Shown here in pieces: positions 12,325 to 24,967 of a DNA stretch of 64,000 nt. Under the pieces are notes generated by a model that saw only the letters and a program-made list of their open reading frames with translations, was not told the origin of the DNA and made no database searches. The stretch covers positions 2,978,501 through 3,042,500 of the forward strand of contig OX485807.1 in NCBI GenBank assembly GCA_950295325.1, in the 5' to 3' direction. Origin of the DNA: Polytrichum commune. Its lineage: Eukaryota; Streptophyta; Polytrichopsida; Polytrichales; Polytrichaceae. Within the stretch, counting starts at the first letter, position 1. Each line of letters begins with the position of its first letter. The position numbers were made by a program, and so were the translations under genes.

Positions 12325-15300
12325 CTACTGAAGATAATCAAGTACTCTAGCACCCATTGCTAAAAACTCTAGAGCTGTTACACACCTTAATTTTTCTTGC
12401 AGTGTCCCTGTTTTGACCTTATCGATAAGTCTAGCAATTATTTGAGGATTGTCTAGAGTATCAGCAACGACTTCTGCTACCTCAAAACAACTAATGTCCC
12501 AGAGTACTTTGACAGCCACGACTCGTTCGTCAAGATCTCCATCCTTGAACATTTCAACAACATTCCGGATATTCTGTTTCTGTATAATTGCATCACCGAA
12601 TCTTTTGATGACCTGAATTGCAGCAGCTGTGATGATATTGTCTGGAGACCCCGGAAGCACTTTGGCAACAACCAAAGAAGCAAGGGTTTCCACTGCAAAT
12701 TGTTCTCCCATTTTTGTGCCAATCTCGAGTACACTTATCAAATGCTCCTCCAACATTTTTGTGTCCTCCAAATGGTTTGCATGCGCGTCTTCCCACACAA
12801 TCACCATGTCATACACTTTTGATAGACATTTTGTTCGTATACCAACACTCCCTTGTGCTCCCAACATTCCATCCTTGACCAATTTGGCTACGGGAGGGAC
12901 AACGTCTACATTTGGAATATGTTCGGATTGTAAAGGATGAGCACCATCACGAGCTTCAATTTTGTGCCTCATTTTATCTTCATCCATGACTATACGAGAA
13001 ATAGTGAACATCGCGTTGACTTTTCCTTCACGTGATCCACTTTGTGCCAGAGTCCAAAGGGTGGGAACAGTAGCCCATTCACAAATGGCTTCTGTATATT
13101 CATTCAATCCTGGTAGTAATGCCAAAATTGCAGCCACCTTCTCTTGCACTCTTGGACTTCCACTATTCAGAGATTGGAACAGGGGCTCAAAACAATCCTT
13201 TGGCAAGGTCAGTAATAGGTCTTTATTGTGAATGACTATATTTTCCAGGCAGCCCACGACAAGCTCTTGGATCTCCATAGAAGTATATTGTCTGAGAAGC
13301 ACTGGTAAAAGGGGTATGACACCTGCTTCTGCAATATGGACATGGTTTCGCACATCTTCAGTCAACGTGTGAAGTTTTTTGACAGCCGCTTGCCATATGT
13401 CTATTTGAATGCTGTTGAGTTGTTCCAAAACTTGGTCAACAACACTTCTAGGACTCTCTGCAATAGATTTTCCTGCAATCCGAATAAATTTTAATATGTC
13501 AAACAACGCAATAAGATTCACAAGGCCGAAATTGAAATTTCAAAGGTCTATACTTCCAAAGTTTTTCTACTACAGATTATTGGATGATGGTCATATTTGT
13601 ATATTGAATAAGGTCAACGAGCTTTTGTACTTCAAATTCCAAGTCGTGTATCAATAGGCTGCATGTATCAAAGTTTGACAAAAGAGACCTGTTTCACACA
13701 AGCATACCTCTCATCCATCCACAATGAAAACATGCCCACTATAGATTTGTCCCAATTTCATCCCCATCTCATCCCGCAGTATACTAATCAAGGTGTTTGA
13801 AGCTAACTTTGCTGTCAAACCGGCTACAAAAGAAAATCTCAGGGTTAAATTCGTTGGATGGATACGAGATACTCTCATGACCAATAATTCCATCTTGCCT
13901 CAATTTTTTAAACCAAAAAAACCCAATTGACATTGACTGCAAAAATTATGAAATAATCAAGGGTTAGAATACGTACTTGGCCTGCTCCACATCTTTGCGA
14001 ACCTTCTATGGATTTTCTTGTAAATTGGTGGTGAATCTCTGGGAATGACTTCACTAGGCAACGCCTTGACTTGATTTTCTCGTGTCGTATAACAAAAGAC
14101 ACTGGAACAAGTTTCCAGCTTCAAGATTCCCAAACTGATCAGTTTGGAATATCGCAACATCCTCAAAAGATCATGAAATGTTGGCCGATCTTTCGGATCT
14201 ACTTCCCAGCAACTGCTTAGGCAAAAGCGGAGATATTCCGGACACTCATTCGGAAGAGTGGGTCTCAATTGTGGGTTGCTTAGAATCCTTTTTTGAAGAC
14301 CAACATTAGGCTCATCTCTGAATGGCACTTCACCAGTAAGGATGACGGATGCCGTAACACCAAAACTCCAAACATCCGCTGCCTTGGGATAAGTCTGAAT
14401 CCGGCCTCCCGTCTGAGAGAAGAGTTCGGGTGCAGTATATTTTGTGGTACCTTTATTCGGAGTCTGTGATGCCCAACTCAAGTCGTGCCACTTGCACGAA
14501 CCAAAATCTGCCAATTTTACGTGCAAGTAGCCGTGACGAAAATCTGGCAGATTGTCACTTACTTTTGCAACAAGAACGTTGCATGGCTTCAGGTCTCGAT
14601 GGGTCATCTTGTTGTCGTGCAACTGGCACATCGCTTTCGTTATTTGAAGCATTGTGTCAATAGCCACGTGCAGAGGAAATGGCATCGTCGAGCGTTGGGC
14701 AGAGCTCGATGACGGAGACGATAAATTTCGGTTCACTTGTGCATCAATTAATTTCTGAAGGTCGTTGGGAATGTATTCCATCAAGATGTGAGACTGCACT
14801 CCGTGATCGGACTCAGAATCATGCGACGCGACCCAATCTCGGTAGAATCGCACAATGTTAGGATGTTGAAAACGACTTAAACCTCTGACCTCCATAGCCC
14901 CCACGCTACCAACTTTCAACGCACATTTATAATTGAGCCATGTCACCTCGAACACCGACGCAAAACTCCCGCGTCCAATGAACCTCGTCGTCTTAAATTC
15001 AATTAGTTTTTTAGAGAAGACCGCATCTAAACTTTCTGCAACTCCGGCAGCAGGACGCAACTGAGATTGCAAATAGGCGACAAGGTAGCACTTGGTATCA
15101 TGCTCATGATCCTGTCGTGCACATTTCTTATGCTCGTTCTCCAACCTGTTGAATAGAACCATTTTATCTCTGGCTGCTGCATCATCCAAGTCACTTCCGC
15201 CCCGTAGAATATTCCTCATCCGCTCCTCGGACGTCCTTAATATTTCCAACTCCGTTATTTTGAATTCGCCGCGGCAGTTTCTACATACTGTAATGTTCAG

Positions 15301-15723
15301 CGCACTACCCCAAGTCTGCAACTCGTACAAGATGTCTATAACCTCTTGCCTAATCTCACCATGAGAGACTGCTGCTTGCAGCCAAGTGGACTCTTCACAA
15401 CAACAGCTCTCCACCAGAATTTCAGCTCTCTTTAACGTAATGTAAAGATGCTCAAACACTTCCCTCAAACTCTCGTCCACAAGAATCTTTTCACTGGGGA
15501 AATCATCACAGTATGTTTTTATGTAAAAAGCTTTTGCTTCATAAAGGAACCTGGCTAAATGCTGGCATTGTAACATATTTAACTGACTCCGATTCTCAGG
15601 TGATGGGACACCATTTAGTTCCTCACCTTCAAGTATTTTCGCAACAATCTCAACAGGTGATAGGGTAACCGCCAGCTGATTAATGAAGGCTGCTCGAGCA
15701 CATTGGTTGAACACATCCACCAT
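12325..15723 (-). CDS. Protein kinase with C-terminal armadillo repeats (paralogue 2)
   Basis: Two exons, 15723-13977 and 13472-12325, give 964 residues. The donor GTACGT at 13976 and acceptor GGATTGCAG ending 13473 join in phase 1, as in paralogue 1. Residues 1-235 form a helical N-terminal region related to that of paralogue 1 (shared DILYELQTW-like block). The kinase domain (about 245-530) has GRGSFASV near 250, Lys270 (CALKV), HRD at 375-377 and DFG at 406-408, so it looks active. From about residue 584 come ARM-like helical repeats, roughly 100 residues longer than in paralogue 1. The 503-bp intron contains a spliceable stretch at 13876-13711 that is in phase 1 but runs into a stop, so it could only yield a truncated isoform. 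The gene is convergent with paralogue 1. Confidence 0.88.
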
Positions 15724-17420
15724 CTTGATATAAATTCAGATGTCCTAAAAAAGCTTTTAGTACCTCACTGAACACATTGCCCGTAGAATCAGGGTAATCG
15801 TTCCGTATGCCCCCTTGGAAGGGTAAACACTCTGCATCTCAGGGTGCATAGAAGTTGCCACAATGGATCACCATTTTCTTCCTACAACACAGATAAGTGA
15901 TTGCCAATATTCTTTACTCCTGTACGATCTTTGTTGCAAATAAGTAAACCAAGCACCAACAATTGCACTCCGGTAATTGTGATTTCGATATCAATCAAAA
16001 AGGTTGCTCGAGCTATACAAAGACTTTCATAACTGGTTCCCACTCAAACCTTCACCTTAGACCCAAGCAGAAGAAGATGCCCCAAGAAAGTGTAATGCAA
16101 AACCAAAAAAAATTTACACAATCCTAAGCCCTAAACTTTTGAGAACGACTACTCTAAGCAGCTCACTTCTGTGGAAGTCTGAAGATTATACAACCAGCTC
16201 CTGTGATTGCACCTGGAGCAGAAATTGCTGCTTCCAACAACTTAAGACAGATACAAAATCGTTCTTGTACAAGTAAACTATATGGACAGAGGTTCTCTTC
16301 CGATTGTGAGTTGTTTAAGTCAAAACTGCTCTCTAGTCTGGTCGTATCCTCTTGCTCTCAAAGATAATAGTTCTTGAAAGAAAAAAGGTTTAAATTTTAA
16401 ACATTTGTTGTGTTCTCTCTGGCCATGAAACGACCTTATGAAAATTTCCCTAGTGATCTTGGGGTAGATTCAAATTCAGTCAAGACTTACAAACTATCCC
16501 TGTCATGTTTATTAGGCACAGGATGGCCTTCTACAACAATGCTATAATTTTTCGGCGAATTCAATTTACAAATCTTTTTCCATAATCGATCAAGGATGGT
16601 TACATCGTATCCTCTCCTCCTCACAACAACTTTTCTGACATTTCCGGTACATCAATCTTCGCTGAGCTGCCTACTACCGAGCACACTGAAAGTAGAAAAA
16701 TTCATCACATAAAGAAGTGTCAGAGGAGCACTCACCTTTCAACCAAGACAAAACCTCGTCAAGAAACCGGGTCTCTTCTCAAGGCCGTCAAAAATTTAGT
16801 CCCAAATGCGTTTGGGATAAGCATTGCACAGGATTAATTTCCCACGCAGAGCATCACTCCCTCATTTCAGACCCAAGACAGAACAACCTCCAATTGAATG
16901 GAATGGAAACCTGCACAGGATTCTCCTGCACTATCCAGGCAATAAACTCTTGATGAGAGCGACTATTCCAAGCAGTTCCCTCGAGAACCCACAAAGCGAC
17001 AGGCTCAACACACCAATCTCAACGCGAAGATTGCTATGGACAGCAAGCATATTAGGGACACCAACACCTGTAAGAAACCCCAGTTACTCTTTGAATGCGT
17101 AGTAAGGCAGTGGCTGATCGGTATTAAGATTCATCTATCCAAGAGTGGTGCATAACATAGTGAAACACGGACTTATCCTGTGCGATGTATGGTGAGCTGC
17201 TGGTGCGCAGGATGAGAGAACTGATCGTGAAAGTTGCAACTAGAGCTGCCATAGAAGAACGCTTCAATGGCCTGAGGACACGACCACTCTGACACAACGG
17301 AATCTCACAATCGCAGAGGATTACTTAGTGAGAGCCCCGCGCACGTCGCACGACGACGCGTTCGTTCCGTGACGCTGAAACAGACAGATAGTGTAGCTGC
17401 CGAGAAATTTCATACGCCTA
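15724..17420 (-). promoter_or_regulatory. Upstream region of kinase paralogue 2
   Basis: No open frame here is convincing. The base composition rises in G+C and CpG near 17.33-17.46 kb (for example GCGCACGTCGCACGACGACG), unlike the AT-rich surroundings, which could mark the promoter and first leader exon of the minus-strand kinase gene. If so, the 5' leader between 17.4 kb and the start codon at 15723 probably contains introns. This is inference from composition and position only. Confidence 0.3.
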
Positions 17421-18287
17421 CCTACTCTAAGTCAAGCGGGAATCTCGGGGGAAATCCCATCATTTCGGTTATCATATTTTTCCTCGCCAGCTGTAATTTT
17501 GAACAGTACTCTGCGACGCAAGAGATGGTCCATCGATGCTTCTAGGAAAGGTCGAGACAGTAATGACAAGAAGATACAAAGAGAATGCAACACTTACTTG
17601 CACAAAAGGTTGCTGTAAATGTTGCGGCACAGCTCCACCATATCAGCTTCACTGGTAAGGCTGTGCAGTTGAAATTACTATGCCAAAATTCAAAACCGCC
17701 GTGCTACACATCTTCGTAAGGTGACACGTTCCAAAACCTTACATATTGCAACCAAAATTGACAAAGTTTGCGACATAACAACATGCTTGTGATGCCCTCG
17801 AAGTATACGATAAAGTTATGAGAAACGAAAACGGAGTTGATGATGTCACCTTTGCGTACATACCACCTTCAAGAAGGTAGAGTGTTTTTAGCTGTATCTG
17901 TCCACGACTTTGAAAAACCTGGATTTCCACTTCCAGGATGGGCGCCGGACGGGGTAGAATTGCAGAGTCCATCCAGGATTGCTATTTATAAAGAAAATCT
18001 TAAGGTGACATCAGGGGTCTATTTCCACTCTAGTTCTCAATCCAACTGCTGCGAGGTCTTTTGCTCTTCTCGAACCCTAGATAGCCACGTCTATCCTAAT
18101 CATGTTGAAACCATATAAGAATTACCAAAAATCAACTGCAAAATTGAAGACCTCATTTTAGTCTAGTAGGATTCAACAAGGATGAGAATACACATGTTCA
18201 CAGTTTTCCTATGCTGGAGAAGATAATTCAGAAATGACAACCCCCTTCTCAGAATTTATAATAGATCCGCAATTCATAAATACCTAC
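17421..18287. other. Intergenic, no gene recognised
   Basis: Open frames at 17739-18118 on both strands are short, overlap each other and have no motif. This is probably spacer between the kinase promoter region and the 3' side of the gene ending at 19293. Confidence 0.4.
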
Positions 18288-18819
18288 AAAACTCGTTGAC
18301 AACAAATTGGGATTGCGCGGGCCAGCAAAAGGGGGCCTTACAACTAAGGAAAATCTGGTGCGAAAGATATCACATTTAATTGAGTTGTCATACTTTGAAT
18401 AGGTAGACTGTATTGGTAAACTTGTTGTACCCAAAAAACTGGGTTCAGGATCTAAATGTCGAAAAAACGCCACTAGTCATGATTATGTACCAATAGACTT
18501 GCCCCAAACTCCCAATGATGCACGCATTGTATGCACTAATTTGTGTTCAAAATAAAACTCGTTGACAACAAATTGGGATTGCGCGGGCCAGCAAAAGGGG
18601 GCCTTACAACTAGGGAAAATCTGGTGCGAAAGATATCACATATAATTGAGATGTCATACTTTGAATAGGTAGACTGTGTTAATAAACTTGTTGTACCCAG
18701 AAAATTAGGTACAGGATCTGAATGTCGAAAAAACGCCACTAGTCATGATTATGTACCAATAGACTTGCCCCAAACTCCCAATGATGCACGCATTGTATGC
18801 ACTAATTTGTGTTCAAAAT
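18288..18819. repeat. Tandem duplication, 2 x 266 bp
   Basis: Copy 1 is 18288-18553 and copy 2 is 18554-18819, directly joined. I count roughly eleven substitutions and no indels, so about 96% identity. Each copy contains a minus-strand frame starting MAFFRH, but the substitutions change many of its residues, which argues against selection on a protein. It lies downstream of the gene ending at 19293. Confidence 0.93.
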
Positions 18820-19292
18820 AATTGCTGGAGAAAACCATACATGTTCAGTGACTCGTGTCCACATTATGTCTAAACCAAGGTTGGTACAGTACTTACAATG
18901 ATTGTTGTAAGTGTTCGACTGCCAATCGGCTCATTGGAAAGCTGCATGCGTTCAAACTTCTCACCCTGGTGCAGGAGAAAGTTCTCTGATGTCCAGAATT
19001 GAGTGGTTGAAGACATAATCAACTATCTCAACAAAATTCAGATGACAACGCCGTGAGGAGATCAAAACTTAATTTTCCTGACAAAAATGTCTCATGTAAA
19101 CCGCTAATTTATTTGACTACCTTCCAATTTGTAATTCTATACCTGAATTGCAGAGTATCTAACTACTTTCGAATACTTGGAGGTATATAATGAACAGAAT
19201 CCCATGCCTGGAGCTGCTGGTTCTCACCAAATGATGATCTCATGTATATATGTAAGTGGTAAATGCATAATCAGCTTTTACTCATAATGACC

Positions 19293-22200
19293 TTAGAGCT
19301 CCTCTAAAATGGAGTAAACATTATATGCAGGAGAAAAATCGATGAGGGTTTGATGACTAGTTAAATTCTGACCGGTGATTACACCAGCCCAAATGCCATC
19401 TGCTCGAGCCACCAAACCGCCCTTAAAGCCTGCTGGAGAATTGATGGAGCCTCCTAATTGACCATTTGTAAAGTCTATCTCCACACTCACCTGGTTCCCG
19501 GCATCTGTGATTCTCCCTGGTCTAACTCTGACATCTGCAATTTTTCCGATTTCGGACTCCCAAGGCTCCTCATACCTATATCACCAATGTATCCCTTCAG
19601 CAACTGCAAAATTTGTGATACAAAACATGCACTGATCTGCGTAACATCATGTGTCAGATTATTTAGTGAGTTTGTTTTCAAAGACTCTAATGATACATAC
19701 TTGATAAGGGAAAAGGGTGTACCCAAAGACATAGACTCGATCTCCTTGATCAACGTCCACATACTGCCTGTGTGGGAGCCTGGCAGGCCCGGTTACCATG
19801 CTCAGGAAGGCTAGCGCAAAAGTTCCTCGCCCCGCGTGAATGCTGAAAAAAGCAAGTCCAAAAGCAGTGCTAGTAAGCATCAGCTTGGATATGTGGATCT
19901 GACCCTTGCAATTTTTGATAAGAACCTCCGTCCGGCCCTCAACAGTGTTCACACTTGTGACCCAGGCGGGCTTACCACGTTTCGGATCTTCAGGTATAAA
20001 TAATACAGCAGTCCCAAGGACTGCCTGCGTTTCTCGGTCGAGCACCATGCCACAGTAGTTCTTCACGCTAGCCCATATTAAATCCTGCATTATTACAGGA
20101 TGAAAGCTTGTGATGAATGTGACAGCACTCCTAAAAGGTGATACACATTGCTATTATATGCCTGTACTTCTGGAGTCCAGATAATTGTTCAAGATGCCAA
20201 TCTGAGGGGTTAACCTGAATCAAAAATAAGGAGCTCATAAGTATGGGAAGCTACCAGGTCAACTATTTCTACCCAAGCTTATCTAAATATGGGAAGTGAA
20301 GAAATGGGAGTCAGAAACATATTTGCTATCATGTAGAACAGCGAGACATCCCTGTACTTCACATTTGACCAAGCTACATTTCAAATGTGAAGCGGAAGCG
20401 GAAACGAAAACGCCCTTGAAAATAATCATTAACTGTCTTCTTTTGTAGAATCCTGCTACATGGAAGTTGACAAGCAATTCAGGACCTACCTCAGTGGTGA
20501 CATTGTTGTAGACTTCAAATCGAACCTACAAAGAGTTCCAATTCATATGATCAGGATCACCTAGTGTTTAGGCCCTTTTTCCTTTCCCCATTGATGTGCC
20601 CTAAAATGTGTTGTAGCCCACCAACGAGTTGCAGGGGAGGTGCACTATTGAAGGACGTTCTCGTATGCAGGAACTTGATTTAAGCGCAGCACTCTACACT
20701 GCGACCATTTTATCAACGAGATTTATGGTTCTATGGTATCCTTTGCATCCAAACACTTCAATCAGGAAACGATAGACCCAAATTGTCTCAAAGCTCTCGC
20801 AACAATATATGAAACCGCAGATCGTACAAATAAACCCTACCTCCAAGATAAAATTTGGCAAGAGATTGTTAAGTGGATGTGTCTCCTCGTATCGTTAAGA
20901 GCGTACCTTATGACCAACATGACCTTACATGTCAAGAGGAGTATATGCATGACTGCAGACTTCGGTGCAACTCCTAAATGTATCGATATTAGGGCAAGAT
21001 TGACATAGTTAGGGCAAGACCACATATATGTTCGTGTCCTCTTCAACGAAGGAGCTTAAGAAAGTGACACGTATCAACTAAATCACCAACGTTCCGTCGA
21101 CAAAAGTACGCAGTGGTGAGATATAGACGGCACGCTGAAATAGGGGCACCACTATCTTAAATCAGTATCCTTCCAAGAAGTGAAACGAAGGCCCTTCATT
21201 TTAGAATATGAGGTATCGCGTACCTCTGGATATATGACATGGCGGCAACGCTCTGCTCCATGTGATTCTGGTAGACTGGGGACATAAGGAGCTGCATCCT
21301 ACAATATAGTCAAAGCACTGAAATCAGAACAGCAAGTACAACTGACGCGTTACCTAAACTTTTAAATAGCACCCATATCTGCAAGTATGTCAAAAGATTG
21401 GCGCTCTTGTACACGGCAATAAAACCCCAAATAGAAGAAACCAAGGGCAATGAATCCTGCGAGTCGGAGCTGCTGCTGCAGCGTCAGCACGATTATTCTA
21501 ACTTGGACAGGCTTAATATTCCTGTTTGGTAGATACCTACCTGAAGTCTCTGTCGTTCTTCCATGCGTTGGCGTAAGAAAGCTTCTCGACCTGCAGAAGC
21601 AAATCTATAGGTAAACCTTTCAGGCTGTTCATCGTCTGACCCTCGTGAGCCTCTCGAACTCTCCGCTACGAAAGGGGACGTTGGGATCTGATTAAGATCA
21701 AAGGATTCTGCAGGTTTTGGCGCGGAGATGTTGAACGGCAACCGAATATTTTGCAGCTCATGTGGAGGTGATATTCCTGGTCGCAAAATTGTATCATCGA
21801 CATGAAACCGTACAGTCGGGTTTATAAGCCGAGGAGCTATCTGGCTATGATCAATAGAATATTGTCTACTTTTCTGACTTGTTCCGAGCAGCGAGGCACC
21901 AAAATCGTGTGCATGCTCGGAAGCAGCGCAGTGTTGGAAAAAGCTTAGGTCGGCAGGTTCAACTGATTGTTGCCTTGTCGCGGTCTCTGTTGTTTCCGAG
22001 GCTATATTCTGCTCTGGCCAAGAAAGTTCACAATTTAGTCCATGGATGGATCATACTAGCGTCTCAGGCATGAATCGAGACGAAGATTCAAAAGAAAGCT
22101 TGGTACACTCCATCCGCGCACTAGGTCGCCATTGAAGTGCTTGGACTCCCGATCTTCTCCATAGATAGTGTATCTAAGATCAACTACTCCGAATTTGTTT

Positions 22201-22898
22201 AACTTAAAGTTAAGAACCCTCATTGATGACCTCGCAATTCTGCTTGAGGACGTCGGACTTTTAAAGCTCGCAACCATCGTGCTAACCTGGGGTTCGTTCG
22301 CTCGCCTAGTAAGTAAGGGCAGTGCATGAACTCTGCGCTTCTGATCGGGTTCCTGCTTTTCTTCAGATTTATAATTAGCTCTGTGGAAGTTATAGATTAC
22401 GGGAGCAGCATCGCTTACATGTTTAGGTGTAGCACAGAAACGCTTGATAGGAGGACCAGCACTACTGGCCACATCGACAGTGCTAGAGCGCGGCGTTGAG
22501 CAATTGGATCTTGGATCTTCAAATATCCTGGCCGTCTCCGCAGTGTAACTCGTTGCCGCGCCAGAAGAATTAATATACTGGCTCCATACGGACTCTTTTG
22601 TAGAGGGAGCAGCAGCATCATCGCATTCTTGGTCCCCACCTTCCTGATTTTCAAAGCAATCCACTTCTACCGGTGTGAAGGATCCCGTTGAATATTCCGT
22701 CTTGTCGATATTACGACGACTCAAGCTAGAACCGAAGCTTGCGCATGGAGAGTCAAAGATTTGAACAGCACCGAACTTATCAGTTGAATAAACCTTAGTA
22801 GTGCCAAACCTATCAACTACGGCTGGACAACTCTGGAGCTTAGTAGGTGCTGGCAGCTGCCGTTCAACTCCGAAGACGCTTCGTTTCCCTTTGTTTTC
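19293..22898 (-). CDS. Multi-exon gene: disordered region plus trypsin-fold-like domain (5' end not found)
   Basis: Exons read on -: 22898-22109, 22013-21541, a small one near 21.30-21.22 kb (frame uncertain), 20525-20490, 20084-19701 and about 19568-19293 (TAA). Acceptor CAAG at 22899 shows that an upstream exon with the ATG is missing. The first exons encode a Ser/Pro/charged, probably disordered region with three short repeats (DRFGTTKVY, DKFGAVQIF, NKFGVVDLR) and a DLNQIP motif fitting the DLNxxP repressor motif. The last two resemble a chymotrypsin-like beta-barrel: GTAVLFIP, WVTSVNTV where WVLTAAHV is usual, and GFKGGLV where GNSGGPL is usual. The catalytic His and Ser seem replaced, so it may be a pseudoprotease. 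The border before the last exon is uncertain. Family not recognised. Confidence 0.6.
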
Positions 22899-23037
22899 CT
22901 TGAAACAACAACATCGTCAATACAGCAAGACATTAATTACACAGTTATGATGGAGAGCTGAAAGGACAGTTCCAACTCCCTAACCTCCGACCTAACGGTG
23001 AGGGATGAAAATACTATCAGACACTTTCGCGAACAGA

Positions 23038-23081
23038 CAAAAATGTATACAGATATATAAATATATTTGTGTGTATATATT

Positions 23082-23112
<31 letters not shown>
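23038..23112. repeat. AT-rich microsatellite
   Basis: Alternating TA repeats with interspersed TTTATA and ACATA blocks, including an uninterrupted (AT)n run near 23.09-23.11 kb. It lies just upstream of the first mapped exon of the minus-strand gene, probably in its first intron. Confidence 0.85.
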
Positions 23113-23374
23113 GAGAAACGATCGGACGTTCATCAAGACACTGCAAGAACGTCCTAACCATAGACGAACTCCTTATTACAACAAGAAGATCGCAGCAATA
23201 GTCAGACACCTTCGGACGAACCACGGCCTGCAGAAAGCTGTTTGAAATAATTTGGAGCCTCCCGCACTTTCCCGCCGTTCAAGGCACGTCAAACCCTTAG
23301 TACTGCAACATGCAGTGCCGAAGAGATTGCGTTCATTTCTCTTTCATCATACTCGTGGATGAGATTGCAAGTTT

Positions 23375-23975
23375 CTAACAGCTACTTAAGTTTTTTAGCA
23401 CCACGCTATAACAATCGCTATTGTACTATGCGCGATCTATTACACATCAACACACAAAGAACCATTCCCAATACAGCTTAGGGATTTCCAAGTGCACTGC
23501 GAGGATGTTTACACTAGTTGCAGCAGCTCTCGCCACAAAAATTGTCTACACAACCGATACTCAAACCTCCAGCTGCTTAAGTTTTAACACCACGATATAA
23601 CAATCGCTATACTATGCACGATCTATTAGTACACATCATCAACACGCAAATGATATAGAACCATTTCCAGTTACAGCTTAGGAGTTTCCAAGTGCACTGC
23701 GAGAATGATTTAAAAGCTAGGTGCAGCACTCGTCACAACAATTATCTACCGATACTCCTCAAACCTCCGGCTGTTTAAAGCTTTAAGGTACGATATAACA
23801 ATCGCTATACTGTGCAGCGATCTTTTTGTTACATATCATCAACACACAAATGATGAAGAATCACTACCAGTTACAGCTTAGGGATTATTTCCAAGTGCAC
23901 TGCGAGGATGATGATTTAAACTAGTTGCAGCAGCGCTTGCCACAATTACCTACACAACCGATACTCAAACTCGAA
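23375..23975. repeat. Three tandem copies of a ~200-bp unit
   Basis: The block TACAGCTTAGGGATTTCCAA and the following AGTGCACTGCGAGGATG recur at about 23.47, 23.67 and 23.87 kb. Other shared blocks are GATATAACAATCGCTAT and ACCGATACTCAAAC. Spacing is close to 200 bp and the copies have diverged by substitutions and small indels. It sits upstream of the minus-strand gene, perhaps in its 5' intron or leader. No protein is encoded. Confidence 0.85.
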
Positions 23976-24448
23976 CCTGCCTGGACAAGCAATGATTTCT
24001 CCAGATTGCGCACGAAAGGCACAGGCGTGAGGGATTAGGAACGCATTATTACCACGGGTTGCACCTTGTCCCCTCTATGGCTCATTTGAGACGAGCAGCT
24101 CCTCCCACAACTTCTTCGTCACCACTAGATTGCCGTCCCCACTCTAGGTCTCCATGCTCACATTGCGCCAAAATACGTCACAAATTACGAATGCCGCAAA
24201 TCTCATCTCACAGAAACCCCCGCTGATCTCACTTCCCTCATCCTCGAAGACCGCAACACGCAACAGCGGGCCTCGCAGATTCCCGAACCATCAAGACTCA
24301 TCACACTAAACACCAAAACGACACCGAACTCCGGTAAACCAACGCCACTACTCTCCGTACTAGTTCCGCAATGCGGATCGCGGCGAGTCAAAGGAGCAGT
24401 AGTGGCAGGCCGGCTCATGTCTGGTTCGAACGTCACTAAAGGTAGCAC

Positions 24449-24479
<31 letters not shown>

Positions 24480-24497
24480 CCACTTACTTACTTACGC
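24449..24497. repeat. (ACTT)n microsatellite
   Basis: About eleven ACTT units with one interruption (CCC). Read on the minus strand this gives repeated GTAAGT, i.e. a run of consensus splice-donor hexamers. Whether any is used as a donor for the minus-strand gene is unknown. Confidence 0.9.
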
Positions 24498-24499
24498 CG

Positions 24500-24950
24500 T
24501 AGTCTAGAAGTTCGGCCTGGCAATAAGATGTAAGGGAAGGTCAGTACTGGCAGTGCTAGTATTTATTTGTAGAAAAAATCCCACTATGGCCGCAGGCAGG
24601 AGTTGAGGAGGTTGAAAAATGTGTAGCTCCGCGGCGGTATGCTCTCCTGTCTGGTCGCCGGAGCTGCTCCTGGATTCATTCGCCGTTCGGATCGAAGCAA
24701 ATAGCGAGGGAGGGAGGCTGCTGGCTGGGGTTTGGCGAAGGTGGAGACAGTAGACAGCTACAGACGGCAACAAGACAGAAGGCAGGGTCCGCGAGATGGG
24801 GGTCAGCAGCTTCTCCAACTACACATGCTGCTACGTGGCAATCCCTCCCGCTCCGGCCCCAAGACTTTTCCCCTCGGGCCATCATTCATCATGTCCAGTA
24901 GCTCATTAATAATTCCCATTATACGCTTCGGCCCATGGCCCATTTGATGA
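24500..24950 (-). promoter_or_regulatory. GC-rich patch, possible promoter/first exon
   Basis: G+C-rich and CpG-containing compared with flanking DNA, with minus-strand frames starting ATGATGGCC at 24885. It lies upstream of the minus-strand gene whose first exon was not found, so it may hold the promoter or leader. No encoded peptide here looks conserved, so I do not call a CDS. Confidence 0.25.
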
Positions 24951-24967
24951 CGTCAGCGGGCGCTGCT

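Noticed and set aside
13711..13893. Extra coding exon inside the intron of kinase paralogue 2
   Set aside because: It can be spliced in phase but ends in a stop before the ARM part, and paralogue 1 lacks it. At most it would be a truncating isoform.
18249..18739. Two similar small proteins starting MAFFRH
   Set aside because: They arise from the 266-bp duplication; the differences between copies mostly change residues and no outside evidence supports a gene.
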